From: Tunturibacter empetritectus
Lineage (GTDB): Bacteria > Acidobacteriota > Terriglobia > Terriglobales > Acidobacteriaceae
NCBI RefSeq assembly: GCF_040358985.1
Contig: NZ_CP132932.1
Coordinates: forward strand, 3,844,001-3,908,000
Direction of reading: 5' to 3'
Length of the DNA: 64,000 nt
Under the pieces are notes generated by a model, which saw only the letters and a list, made by a program, of their open reading frames with translations, did not search any database and had not been told where the DNA came from. The translations under genes and the position numbers were made by a program. Numbering within the stretch: position 1 is the stretch's first letter; every line of letters begins with the position of its first letter. Shown here in pieces: positions 34,882-42,789 of this stretch.

Positions 34882-37743
34882 TCACTTCGCCTTATCCTTC
34901 CCCAAACTCAACAGATTCGCAAACAGCCGATACGCCCCCGGCACTCCCTCCGGCAGCTCACGGTACAGCGCCAGCGCCACATACACATAAGCGCCCTTGC
35001 CCGTCTTCGCCACCAGCAGCCCACCCTTCTGTGCATCCTGATCCGGATCATGCGTCTCCAGCGGAGCGACATACTGCGAATCCCACGTCTCCATAAATCC
35101 GTGCCCGCGCTCCTCCACCCACCCATCGAAGTCCCGCTCCGTAATCCTGTTCGGCCAGCTCAACACGGGACTCTCCGGCACCAGCAACCGCACCGGAGCC
35201 CTCTCATCCACCACCTTCTCCGCGTCACCCAGTGAAAACGAGTACGGACCATAGTCAAAGTTCCCCAGGTTGTACTGAACAATCACTACGCCGCCGTTCT
35301 TCGCATACTGAAGCAGCTGCCCATTCGCCGCAGCCAGCCCAGGATGCGCCGCATAGGCCCTCACCCCCAGCACCACCACGTCATACCCACTCAACTTCCC
35401 ACCGGCAACATCACTCATCGTCAGCGTCGTCGCATGCACACCAAGATTCTCAAGCGAAGCCTGCACCTCATCTCCTGTCCCAGGCAGATATCCAACCTTC
35501 AATCCCGGAGCGATCTTCACATCCGCTCCACGCGCCCGATACGTCGCCGGACGATAAAGATTCGCCGGCAACAAACCCGCATATCCAACCGTCTTGTACC
35601 CCTCGCGATATTCCTTTCCCGCACAACTCGCAACCGCCGTCATCGTGTAAGCCGTCTCCGCCATCTTCCCCGGCGTTACCACAAACGGCACATCCACCGA
35701 ATCCCCATCCTTCCCCAGCGAAAACTCCGCCGTCTCCGGCGACGCCGTCCATCCAGCAGGCAACTCCAGCTTCACCGTCCCCGTCGCCACACCCTTCACA
35801 TTGCTCTTCACCTTCGCGGTCACCATCAGCGTCTTCTCCGTCAGCGGCACCACACCCGCCGAAGGCGACACCGCAACCGAGATCGCCGGAGCCACCACCA
35901 GCGGCTCGTACACCGTCCCCAACCCCGTCACCCGATGCAGCGTCTGCACCTCCTGTCCCAGCTTCACCTCCACGCCGTCGTAGTCCACCGTCACCCACGC
36001 CGTCAGAGCAGGCAAGGGAAGCGAAGCATTCCGCATCGCAGGATCCGCCACATCGTAATAAGCCTGTTCAATCCCTGGACGAGTAAACGGAGGCCGCGTC
36101 ACCTTCGCATCCTCAGGCAGCTTCACCTGAAACAAATCTTCGTAAGCCTCTCCGCTAACAATCGTCTTCTCACCAGCCTTCGTGCCCGAGGCAGCCTTCG
36201 CGCTCGAGTCTTCATAATTAGCTCCCGCGCTCGACTCCAGCCCCGCACCCTTCACCGCTACCGGCACCTTGCTTCCATTCACCACCAGCGTCTTCACCGC
36301 AAAGCTTTGCCCTGGCACCGCCGTCACAAACGTCTCCGCGCCATCGCTGAACCGCGCAAACGGACCCGTCTCCGCCTTCCCCGCAACCTGCGCCCGCAGA
36401 CTAATCCCAAGCGCCTGCACAATCGCATCGTTGAACTGCATCCGCTTCACCCGCAGCTCATGCAGCAGATCGTACTTCTCCCGATAAGTCAGCCCACTGG
36501 CCTCTACCTTCGCAATCAACTCATCGGTCGCCTTCAACCCATCGCGCAAAAACGGAGCAGTCTTCTCCGGCGCAGCAATCTTATAAACCCCCACCGCCTG
36601 CCCCACCAACCCATCGATCTTCGCCAGATCCTGCTTCAAAAAAGTACTCTCGCCAGGAGCCAGCGCACTCATCCCCACCAGCGTTACATCCACGCCGTCA
36701 AAAAATCCCTTCTCCTCCTCCCCAGTCTTCACCCCAGCAGGCAATCGAGCCCCATACCGGTGATACCCCACATCGAACCTCCCCGCCGCTGGCACACCCA
36801 TCCCGCCATTCTGCGTCTTCTGCAGCCCCAGCCCCATCCGCGCAAACTGCAAATAAGTCATCCCCAGCACCGGGCTATAGTCTCCCTCTGCCACTGTCAC
36901 ATTCGCCTTCGGAGACTCCGTCGTCCACTCCTTCGTCACATAGTTATAGAACCGCGCCGGAGCATACTTTCCCGTCGCATAGTCATACATCCCCTTCGAC
37001 GTCACCGAAAAAAACGGCACCCTCCCATAAACCTTCAGCGGACTCCACGGCATCAACCCCGCCGCAACCTGATCCGAAAACACCTTCGGATCCCCCGCCG
37101 CATCGAACACCTCCTGCGCCATCTCACCCGACACCTGGTGCTGCCCATGCCCATCCGTGATCCCACCAATAAACACCGCCGTCACCACCAGAGGCCGATA
37201 CAGTCTCACCGCACGCACCGCATCATACAGCACGCGATCGTGCCCCCAGTTCTCCAGCGCCTCCTCCTTCGTCTTCGAGAACCCGAAGTCCACCTGCGTC
37301 CCCCACATCTGGTCGATCCCCATATAACGCCCAGCCGCCAGCAGCTCCTGCGTCCGCACCAACCCCAGCGCGTCGTCAAAGTCCGCCGACATCAGATTCT
37401 GCCCACCCTCACCCCGAGTCAGCGTCAGCATCGCCACATGCGCGCCCTGCCCCCGCGCCTCATACGTCAGCATCCCGCCATCCTCATCGTCCGGATGCGC
37501 CACAATCATCATCAGACTCGCCCGCGTCCGCAGCTTCACCAGGCTCTGCCACAGCGCAGCCGACCCCTCATTGGCCGCAATCTTCTGCACCCCAATCGCC
37601 GACCGTACCTGCTCCGCGGCCAAATTCGCCTTATCCAGCCGCGCCGCATCCCGCAGCTCCTGGCAGCTCAAAACCCCGCCCGCCACCACTAGCCCCATCA
37701 CCGAAACCGCAGCCAGACCCGCGACAACCCGTTTAGAAGTCAT
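34882..37743 (-). CDS. Large secreted PIG-L family deacetylase with accessory domains
   Basis: 953 residues, far longer than the roughly 230 of a single PIG-L domain. A signal or anchor helix (AGLAAVSVMGLVVAGGVLSCQ) is followed by the PIG-L domain at about 75-320: MMIVAHPDDEDGGMLTYEAR (AHPDDE zinc motif) and GHGQHQVSGEMAQEVF. The middle includes a NEW3-like beta domain around 635-710 (GTVKLELPAGWTASPETAEF). The C-terminal 230 residues have VGYLPGTGDEVQASLENLG, YDVVVLGVRAYAAHPGL and GGVVIVQYN, resembling a ThuA/class I glutamine amidotransferase-like fold. It probably removes N-acetyl groups from an extracellular amino sugar; substrate unknown. Confidence 0.85.
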   Translation of the reverse strand: MTSKRVVAGLAAVSVMGLVVAGGVLSCQELRDAARLDKANLAAEQVRSAIGVQKIAANEGSAALWQSLVKLRTRASLMMIVAHPDDEDGGMLTYEARGQGAHVAMLTLTRGEGGQNLMSADFDDALGLVRTQELLAAGRYMGIDQMWGTQVDFGFSKTKEEALENWGHDRVLYDAVRAVRLYRPLVVTAVFIGGITDGHGQHQVSGEMAQEVFDAAGDPKVFSDQVAAGLMPWSPLKVYGRVPFFSVTSKGMYDYATGKYAPARFYNYVTKEWTTESPKANVTVAEGDYSPVLGMTYLQFARMGLGLQKTQNGGMGVPAAGRFDVGYHRYGARLPAGVKTGEEEKGFFDGVDVTLVGMSALAPGESTFLKQDLAKIDGLVGQAVGVYKIAAPEKTAPFLRDGLKATDELIAKVEASGLTYREKYDLLHELRVKRMQFNDAIVQALGISLRAQVAGKAETGPFARFSDGAETFVTAVPGQSFAVKTLVVNGSKVPVAVKGAGLESSAGANYEDSSAKAASGTKAGEKTIVSGEAYEDLFQVKLPEDAKVTRPPFTRPGIEQAYYDVADPAMRNASLPLPALTAWVTVDYDGVEVKLGQEVQTLHRVTGLGTVYEPLVVAPAISVAVSPSAGVVPLTEKTLMVTAKVKSNVKGVATGTVKLELPAGWTASPETAEFSLGKDGDSVDVPFVVTPGKMAETAYTMTAVASCAGKEYREGYKTVGYAGLLPANLYRPATYRARGADVKIAPGLKVGYLPGTGDEVQASLENLGVHATTLTMSDVAGGKLSGYDVVVLGVRAYAAHPGLAAANGQLLQYAKNGGVVIVQYNLGNFDYGPYSFSLGDAEKVVDERAPVRLLVPESPVLSWPNRITERDFDGWVEERGHGFMETWDSQYVAPLETHDPDQDAQKGGLLVAKTGKGAYVYVALALYRELPEGVPGAYRLFANLLSLGKDKAK

Positions 37744-37901
37744 TACTTTCTAATCTCTCACACCCACCCGCCCCAAATCACGCCAGAAACCCACCATCCA
37801 CCGCCCAGCCCCACCCGTACAGGTAACAGCAACTGTAACCACCAGCCCCAAGCCGAGTCCTACCTAATAGCAGTAACCTGTAATAAGAGGGAACCAACGC
37901 A

Positions 37902-38891
37902 ATGTTGCTCCGCAAATCGCCCAGCTTCGAAGCCACCATCCGATCCTCCGAGATCACCCCGCAGCACGTCTTCGAGCAACACCACCAGACCCGCCGCCGC
38001 TTCCTCACCTCCGCCGCCACCCTCGGCGCCGCAGCCCTCGCCGCCCGCACCCTCCCCTCCCTCATCAATCCGCCCACCACCGTCCACGCAGCCGAGCAGC
38101 TAAAAACCATCCCCAGCAAGTACACCCTCGACGACCCGCAGACTCCCCTCGCCAAGGCCTCCAGCTACAACAATTTTTACGAGTACGGCACCGACAAGTC
38201 GGACCCCTCCCACGAAGCCTACCGCCTGCAAACCCGCCCTTGGCCCATCCAGATCACCGGCATGGTCAAAAAGCCCCAGACCATCAACATCGACGACCTC
38301 CTCCACTATCGTCCGCTCGAGTCCCGCGTCTACCGCTTCCGCTGCGTCGAAGCCTGGTCCATGATCATTCCCTGGGACGGCTACTCCCTCTCCGAGTTCA
38401 TCAACTTCTGCGAGCCCCTCCCCAGTGCAAAGTACGTTCAGTTCTTCTCCTACAACAACAAAAAAGTCATGCCCGACGAGCCCTCCGGCTACGACTGGCC
38501 CTATCGCGAAGGACTCCGCATGGACGAGGCCATGAACCCCCTCACCCTGCTCACCTTCGGCTGCTACGGCCAAGTCCTGCCCAACCAGAACGGCGCTCCC
38601 GTCCGCGTCATCGTCCCCTGGAAGTACGGCTACAAATCCGCCAAGGCCATCGTCCGCTTCCACTTCACCGACAAAGAGCCTGCGACTACCTGGAACGTAG
38701 CCGACGGCCGCGAGTACGGCTTCTATTCCAATGTCAATCCAAACTACGACAACGCCCGCTGGTCTCAGGCCCACGAGCGCCGTCTCGATACCAGCCTCCT
38801 CCCCCGCAACATCCCCACGCAGATGTTCAACGGCTACGGCGACCAGGTAGCCAGCCTCTACGCCGGCATGGATCTCAAAAAATTCTACTAA
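37902..38891 (+). CDS. msrP: Protein-methionine-sulfoxide reductase, molybdopterin subunit
   Basis: 329 residues, usual length. A twin-arginine signal (TRRRFLTSAATLGAAAL near residue 30) targets the folded molybdoprotein to the periplasm, where MsrP repairs oxidised methionines. The sulfite-oxidase fold is clear: YNNFYEYGTDKSDP, FRCVEAWSMIIPWDGY with the Mo-binding Cys near 147, KVMPDEPSGYDWPYREGLRMDEAMNP and NGAPVRVIVPWKYGYKSAK. AGAGGGAACC precedes the ATG. The membrane partner MsrQ is encoded about 1.1 kb downstream, separated by an opposite-strand gene rather than directly adjacent. Confidence 0.94.
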   Translation: MLLRKSPSFEATIRSSEITPQHVFEQHHQTRRRFLTSAATLGAAALAARTLPSLINPPTTVHAAEQLKTIPSKYTLDDPQTPLAKASSYNNFYEYGTDKSDPSHEAYRLQTRPWPIQITGMVKKPQTINIDDLLHYRPLESRVYRFRCVEAWSMIIPWDGYSLSEFINFCEPLPSAKYVQFFSYNNKKVMPDEPSGYDWPYREGLRMDEAMNPLTLLTFGCYGQVLPNQNGAPVRVIVPWKYGYKSAKAIVRFHFTDKEPATTWNVADGREYGFYSNVNPNYDNARWSQAHERRLDTSLLPRNIPTQMFNGYGDQVASLYAGMDLKKFY

Positions 38892-38919
38892 AAACTCCCC
38901 GCATTTTTTGGCAGTTGCC

Positions 38920-38957
38920 TCTCTTGTTGTCATCCCCGCAGGGGACTGCGGTTGTCC
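38920..38957. repeat. Short dispersed repeat (TTGTTGTCATCCCCG type), second copy
   Basis: CTCTTGTTGTCATCCCCG followed by CAGGGGACTGCGGTTGTCC resembles the sequence at 34768-34804. It lies 29 bp after the msrP stop. The remainder of the 281-bp gap to 39173 has a possible long-loop hairpin AGCCCTC/GAGGGCT near 39083-39122 and no gene. Confidence 0.6.
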
Positions 38958-39173
38958 TCGTCCGCAACGAGCAATCCATCAACGTCGAAATTTAGCTCAA
39001 GTAAAAATCCATTGGCCTCTCTAAATCGTTCTTAAGACGCTGCACTACTTTGCTTCAACCTCTTCCGGCCCCGTTCTCTCGATCAGCCCTCTGAGCCACT
39101 CATCACAAGTGCTCGGAGGGCTCAGCGTTTAAGGCGTTGCCCCAGTATTCTGTGTTGTCGCTCCTCCCGGCCT

Positions 39174-39743
39174 CTAACTCGTGTAGTCCAGAAACAACAC
39201 AAGTAGTCCGAATGCCGCGATCAGTGCCGCTGAAAGTGACGCTAATCTTCCATCTCTGCCCGCTCTGGCCGACACCTCCCTCGCTGCGCGCCAGTACATC
39301 ATCGCGCCCGCGGCAACGAGAATGAACTCTACGCATGCCGCCGCTTGCGGATGATTCCAAAGTCCGAAGCCGAAGTCCGGAAGGTTGCCGAAGTTTCCGG
39401 GGAGCACAGGCATGTCAGCTCGATGGACAACCAGATCAAGCACCCAGTGAGACGCACTCACCAGCGCGATGACCAGTGCGACTCTCCTGCCCATCTTCGG
39501 CAGGAACAACGCCCCCAATGCAGCGGACAACGTCAACATGCCGACAATCGAGTGCGTGTAGTCCGCATGAATAATCAAGCCGCCGTACCCCGCATGAATC
39601 GGCTGCACCGTCTCCCGATGAGCAAGGAAGAGCGGAACGAAGACGACGTCAAGCCACACCGTCGCCAGCATCAACCCCCAGAGAGGCGTAGATCTCTCAC
39701 GAGATTTAACCATTGCGGCAAAACCAAAGTGGCCAGCAATCAT
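39174..39743 (-). CDS. Polytopic membrane protein of unknown function
   Basis: 189 residues with about five hydrophobic helices (WGLMLATVWLDVVFVPLFLA; GMLTLSAALGALFL; VALVIALVSASHWVLDLVV; ACVEFILVAAGAMMYW; LSAALIAAFGLLVLFLDY). The pattern GHFGFAA at the N-terminus, HADYTHSIVG and SHWVLDLVVH places histidines and acids in membrane positions reminiscent of the YdjM-type predicted membrane metal-dependent hydrolases. It lies on the opposite strand between msrP and msrQ. Function unknown. Confidence 0.78.
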   Translation of the reverse strand: MIAGHFGFAAMVKSRERSTPLWGLMLATVWLDVVFVPLFLAHRETVQPIHAGYGGLIIHADYTHSIVGMLTLSAALGALFLPKMGRRVALVIALVSASHWVLDLVVHRADMPVLPGNFGNLPDFGFGLWNHPQAAACVEFILVAAGAMMYWRAAREVSARAGRDGRLASLSAALIAAFGLLVLFLDYTS

Positions 39744-39966
39744 CTGCCAACCTCCTGCTCTCTCGGGGACGGCCAGGGAAGGCGGCGATCCACCAGCCCG
39801 ACTACTACAACGAACAGAAAAACTCCCGCGAAGAATCCCATCTTCACTCCTTTAGATCTCGCTGTTAGCAACGATTAACTTCATGACTTACAGCGTAACA
39901 AGCCCTGTAACTCAACTCCTCCAAAAAACGTTCCATCGAACGCCGAGCTAAACTAACCCCAGCCCA

Positions 39967-40677
39967 ATGTCCAAGCGCGCCATCCTCCTCCTCAAAGTCC
40001 TCCTTCACCTTCTCTGCCTCGCCCCCCTCGCCTGGCTTCTGCACTTCTACACCTCAGGCGCCCTCGCCCTCAACGCCGACCCCGTCAACTACATCACCCA
40101 CTACACCGGCGACTGGACACTCTACACCCTCTTCGCCTCCCTCGCCATCACGCCCATCCGCCGCCTCGCCACCAGCCTCGGCTTCCTCATCCGCTTCCGC
40201 CGCCTCATCGGCCTCTACGCCTTCTTCTACGCGACGCTCCATCTCGCCACCTACATCTTCCTCTTCTCCGGATACGACATCACCACCGCCCTCACGGGCC
40301 TCCGCGCCGGCCATCCCAGCGCATTAGTCACCCAGTGGAAGCTCATCTGGCCCGGCATGGTCGAAGACGTCCTCAAGCGCCGCTTCATCCAGGTAGGCCT
40401 CTTCGCCTGGGTCCTTCTCCTCGCCCTCGCCTGCACCTCACCAGCCTTCATCATGCGAGCCATGGGCGGCAAAAACTGGCAGCGCCTCCACCGCCTCGTC
40501 TACCTCGCAGCCATCGCCGGAGTCGTTCACTTCTGGTGGCTCGTCAAAAAAGGCAACAACGCCCCCTGGAAGGTCACTGCAGTCCTGACCCTCCTCATCC
40601 TGGCCCGCGTAGCCTACACCGCGATGAAGCGCCTCAAAAAGCCCACCCCCATCCCCACCCGCCCCACCTCCGTCTAG
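39967..40677 (+). CDS. msrQ: Haem-binding membrane subunit of methionine sulfoxide reductase
   Basis: 236 residues of the ferric-reductase-like transmembrane family (YedZ). Six helices are suggested; haem-ligand histidines are in ATLHLATYIFLF and WQRLHRLVYLAAIAGVVHFWW. RLIGLYAFFYATLHL and NYITHYTGDWTLYTLFASLAITP are typical. MsrQ passes electrons from the quinone pool or cytoplasmic donors to MsrP in the periplasm. The 223 bp upstream hold no gene, so it probably has its own promoter rather than reading through from msrP. Confidence 0.93.
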   Translation: MSKRAILLLKVLLHLLCLAPLAWLLHFYTSGALALNADPVNYITHYTGDWTLYTLFASLAITPIRRLATSLGFLIRFRRLIGLYAFFYATLHLATYIFLFSGYDITTALTGLRAGHPSALVTQWKLIWPGMVEDVLKRRFIQVGLFAWVLLLALACTSPAFIMRAMGGKNWQRLHRLVYLAAIAGVVHFWWLVKKGNNAPWKVTAVLTLLILARVAYTAMKRLKKPTPIPTRPTSV

Positions 40678-40711
40678 CCCAGAATCGCCGTCGCCTTTTG
40701 CAAATGTAGTT

Positions 40712-40750
40712 CTATGTCGTCATTCTGAGCGCAGCGAAGAATCCCCGTAT
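40712..40750. repeat. Dispersed GTCATTCTGAGCGCAGCGAAG repeat tract
   Basis: GTCATTCTGAGCGCAGCG and then AAGAATCC, followed at 40788 by TGTCATTCCACAGCGTAG. Related pieces, CCTGAGCGAAGTCGAACGG at 42283 and the inverse GTTCGACTATGCTCAGGGTG at 40938, occur nearby. These low-complexity intergenic repeats fill the 445-bp gene-free gap 40678-41122; small ORFs across them are not believable genes. Confidence 0.65.
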
Positions 40751-40844
40751 TTGCTTTTGTCGTTGCGATTGCTTGTTCTTTTGTTTGTCATTCCACAGCG
40801 TAGTGGAGGAACCGATGTTGCCGTTGCCGTCGACGTCGCTTCTA

Positions 40845-40916
40845 GGTACCCCAAGGCTTTAGCCTTGGTCTCTATCGAACTGGCCAGCCGCGGGGCTTCA
40901 GCCCCTGGGGTATGCC
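40845..40916. repeat. Compound cruciform-like inverted repeat
   Basis: Outer arms GGTACCCCA and TGGGGTATGCC enclose two smaller hairpins, CCAAGGCTTTAGCCTTGG and GGGGCTTCAGCCCC. The nested arrangement would fold into a branched structure in RNA or single-stranded DNA. It lies within a repeat-filled intergenic region. Confidence 0.7.
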
Positions 40917-41122
40917 GTCCTCTCCAAGCCTCTTCCGTTCGACTATGCTCAGGGTGCGGAATAGAATCTGCGGTCGTCGTTGTTGTTGCTGTAGCACCAC
41001 AAGCCACCATCATCCCACCACAAACTCACCACGAAAAACCACCGTCAAACACTCGAGAGTGGATCGGTTTGGAGTGAATGACCGACTTTGCCGAACGGAC
41101 TTTCGGAACGGGTCGAACTGGC

Positions 41123-41578
41123 TCAGCGGCCACGGAGTAGGCGTGACAATCGTTTGAAAAACCGGGCCCTCTTCTGGTGAGCGAGTTCTAGTGTTCCGTT
41201 TACCGGAAGCCACACCTCTTCTCTATCGGAGCTGACGTCGAATAAGCCCACCCCATGCAATTTTGCTAATCTTTCCGCTTCGCCAGCAGCAGCGACGGCC
41301 TTCGACCACGCGAATCCGGCATAGATGAACTGCCGCCCGATGGTGTAGTCCCCAAGCACGCCCTCGTCATCTTTCAGATGGATTTCTGCTTCTGGACTGT
41401 TCATGTCCGGGAATGTGCGCTGCATCTCTCGTACCCAAGCATGTAAGCGAGCGGACGTCCGTGCCGGATCGTCGTAAGGTCCATCATTCCATTTCGTCAG
41501 CGTGAAGTACCATCCCATGAAGGCGTCGTGATTCTTTGGCGCAGCTTCTGGCTCAAAAACCATCAGGTCGTAACTCAT
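41123..41578 (-). CDS. Conserved hypothetical protein, cytoplasmic
   Basis: The frame opens at 41701 inside the acetyltransferase gene, but ATG 41578 gives the natural start MSYDLMVFEPEAAPKNHDAF and 151 residues. The sequence MGWYFTLTKWNDGPYDDP with FPDMNSPEAEIHLKDDEGVLGDYTIG and FAWSKAVAAAGEAERLAKLHGVGLFDVSS resembles a small family of hypothetical proteins scattered in proteobacteria and acidobacteria; I do not know a function. A basic C-terminus (HQKRARFFKRLSRLLRGR) follows. No signal peptide or membrane helix. Confidence 0.75.
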   Translation of the reverse strand: MSYDLMVFEPEAAPKNHDAFMGWYFTLTKWNDGPYDDPARTSARLHAWVREMQRTFPDMNSPEAEIHLKDDEGVLGDYTIGRQFIYAGFAWSKAVAAAGEAERLAKLHGVGLFDVSSDREEVWLPVNGTLELAHQKRARFFKRLSRLLRGR

Positions 41579-41645
41579 GCGACGTATCCTAGCAGTTGAG
41601 CATTCCTGTAAAACGGGGTTTCGGTAACTATGGTCGCCCTGAAAT

Positions 41646-42179
41646 TCAAAATGATCCACTACTAACAGCCGCCCCAATCGCCTCAAGATCAACCCACCCA
41701 TAAGCCACGACAGGCAGCATCACCCCACCAATCTCGATCTCCTTGGAACAAATCCGCACCCCACCCGCCTGCGAATAGAAGCCCCCGGAAGCATTATCCT
41801 CGAGCACCCAGGCCATCATGCTCCTGAACCCTCTCTCCTTCAACGCCTCAGACAGCCTCCTCAAAAGAGCCATCCCAATCCCACGCCGCTGCGCCTCCCG
41901 CAGCAGATAGATCGCAAACAGCTCCGCATCGAACCCCTCCACAGGCTCCCGTATCGCCCCTCCGCTTACGAACCCGACCACCTCTCCCTCCAACTCCGCA
42001 ACGAACACATCGACATCAAGCGTCAACCACTCTCGCCACTGCGACTCACGCTCCGTCTCCTTCAAACCAGCAAGATAAGCCTCCGGCACAAGCCCCGCGT
42101 ATGTCGTCTGCCAACTCGCCACATGCACATGGGCGATCGCACCCGCATCGTCACCCGTCGTCGCGCGAACCACACTCAT
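41646..42179 (-). CDS. GNAT family N-acetyltransferase
   Basis: 177 residues. The GNAT fold is recognisable: VRATTGDDAGAIAHVHVASW at the start, VFVAELEGEVVGFVSGG for strands 2-4, LFAIYLLREAQRRGIGMALLRRLSE for motif A (RRGIGMA is the acetyl-CoA pyrophosphate loop), and MMAWVLEDNASGGFYSQAGG for motif B. The C-terminal GGVMLPVVAYGW strand is usual for this subgroup. Acceptor substrate unknown. It is 67 bp upstream of the hypothetical gene on the same strand. Confidence 0.88.
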   Translation of the reverse strand: MSVVRATTGDDAGAIAHVHVASWQTTYAGLVPEAYLAGLKETERESQWREWLTLDVDVFVAELEGEVVGFVSGGAIREPVEGFDAELFAIYLLREAQRRGIGMALLRRLSEALKERGFRSMMAWVLEDNASGGFYSQAGGVRICSKEIEIGGVMLPVVAYGWVDLEAIGAAVSSGSF

Positions 42180-42239
42180 GCGCCCACCATACCGTTCAGC
42201 CGCAGCACGATCAAGCCCGTCGATCGTTGTCGGCTTTGT

Positions 42240-42370
42240 GGCATTCGTAAGGTGCCATTATTTGTTCTTCGTCGTCACCTGATCCTGAGCGAAGTCGAAC
42301 GGAAAAGATTCGTAGTTGTTTTTGCCGTCATCCTGACCATGAGGGGAAGCCGAACAGGGAAGGATCCCGA
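42240..42370. repeat. Dispersed TCCTGAGCGAAGTCGAA-type repeats
   Basis: The first part of the 610-bp gap 42180-42789 contains CACCTGATCCTGAGCGAAG and then TCGAACGGAAAAGATTCG, followed by CGTCATCCTGACCATGAGG and CGAACAGGGAAGGATCCC, variants of the tract at 40712-40750. No gene is supported here; short ORFs are repeat-derived. Confidence 0.55.
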
Positions 42371-42465
42371 CACCTTCCACCCACCCCGTATAGTTCGAAC
42401 CTTCCGACCCAAACACTCCAGTCGCTGCTTGTTCTCTTGTCCCGATTTCCAAATCCCAATCAAAA

Positions 42466-42724
42466 CCTGTCAAGCCCCAAAACCGCAAATCCCCGCGCCA
42501 GTCCTGCAGATTCGCGTGGCGTATTAGTTACACTCCAGTAGCTATACTTGATATAGGGACACAAAAAGAGACAGGAAGGAATAAGACAAACCTCTAACTC
42601 ATTGATAACAAGTATTTTGCGAATAACTACTTTACTTGCAATACTTTAGGGGTAGGTAGTGTCTGCAGGTATAAGAATCAAAAGACTTTACGCCCAAAAT
42701 ACCCCAGTGGGGGAGGGGGGTACC
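42466..42724 (+). repeat. Long intergenic element, copy A (about 260 bp)
   Basis: Matches 59442-59704 over its full length in the same orientation. Shared blocks, in order: CCTGTCAAGCCCC, CGCAAATCCCCGCGCCAG, AGATTCGCGTGGC, TAGCTATACTTGATA, GTTGATAA, TATTTTGCG, TGCAATA, AGACTTTACGCCCAA, then a C-run/G-run end and GGTACC. It ends 65 bp before the DUF1800 start. Confidence 0.88.
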
Positions 42725-42789
42725 GTCTCCTCCCAAGGCTCAACGCAACTTTGAACCTTGAAGTAAGGTCTAAGCAGCTAGAGGCGTCT

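Noticed and set aside
35344..37692. 782-residue Arg/His-rich open frame on the plus strand
   Set aside because: Composition is that of a shadow frame opposite the PIG-L gene; no domain is recognisable.
40751..41077. Small ORFs (about 80-110 codons) in the 40.7-41.1 kb gap
   Set aside because: They run through dispersed repeats and a cruciform-like element and show no recognisable protein pattern.
42123..42527. 134-codon ORF upstream of the DUF1800 gene
   Set aside because: It spans the dispersed repeats and the start of the long element; no protein pattern.
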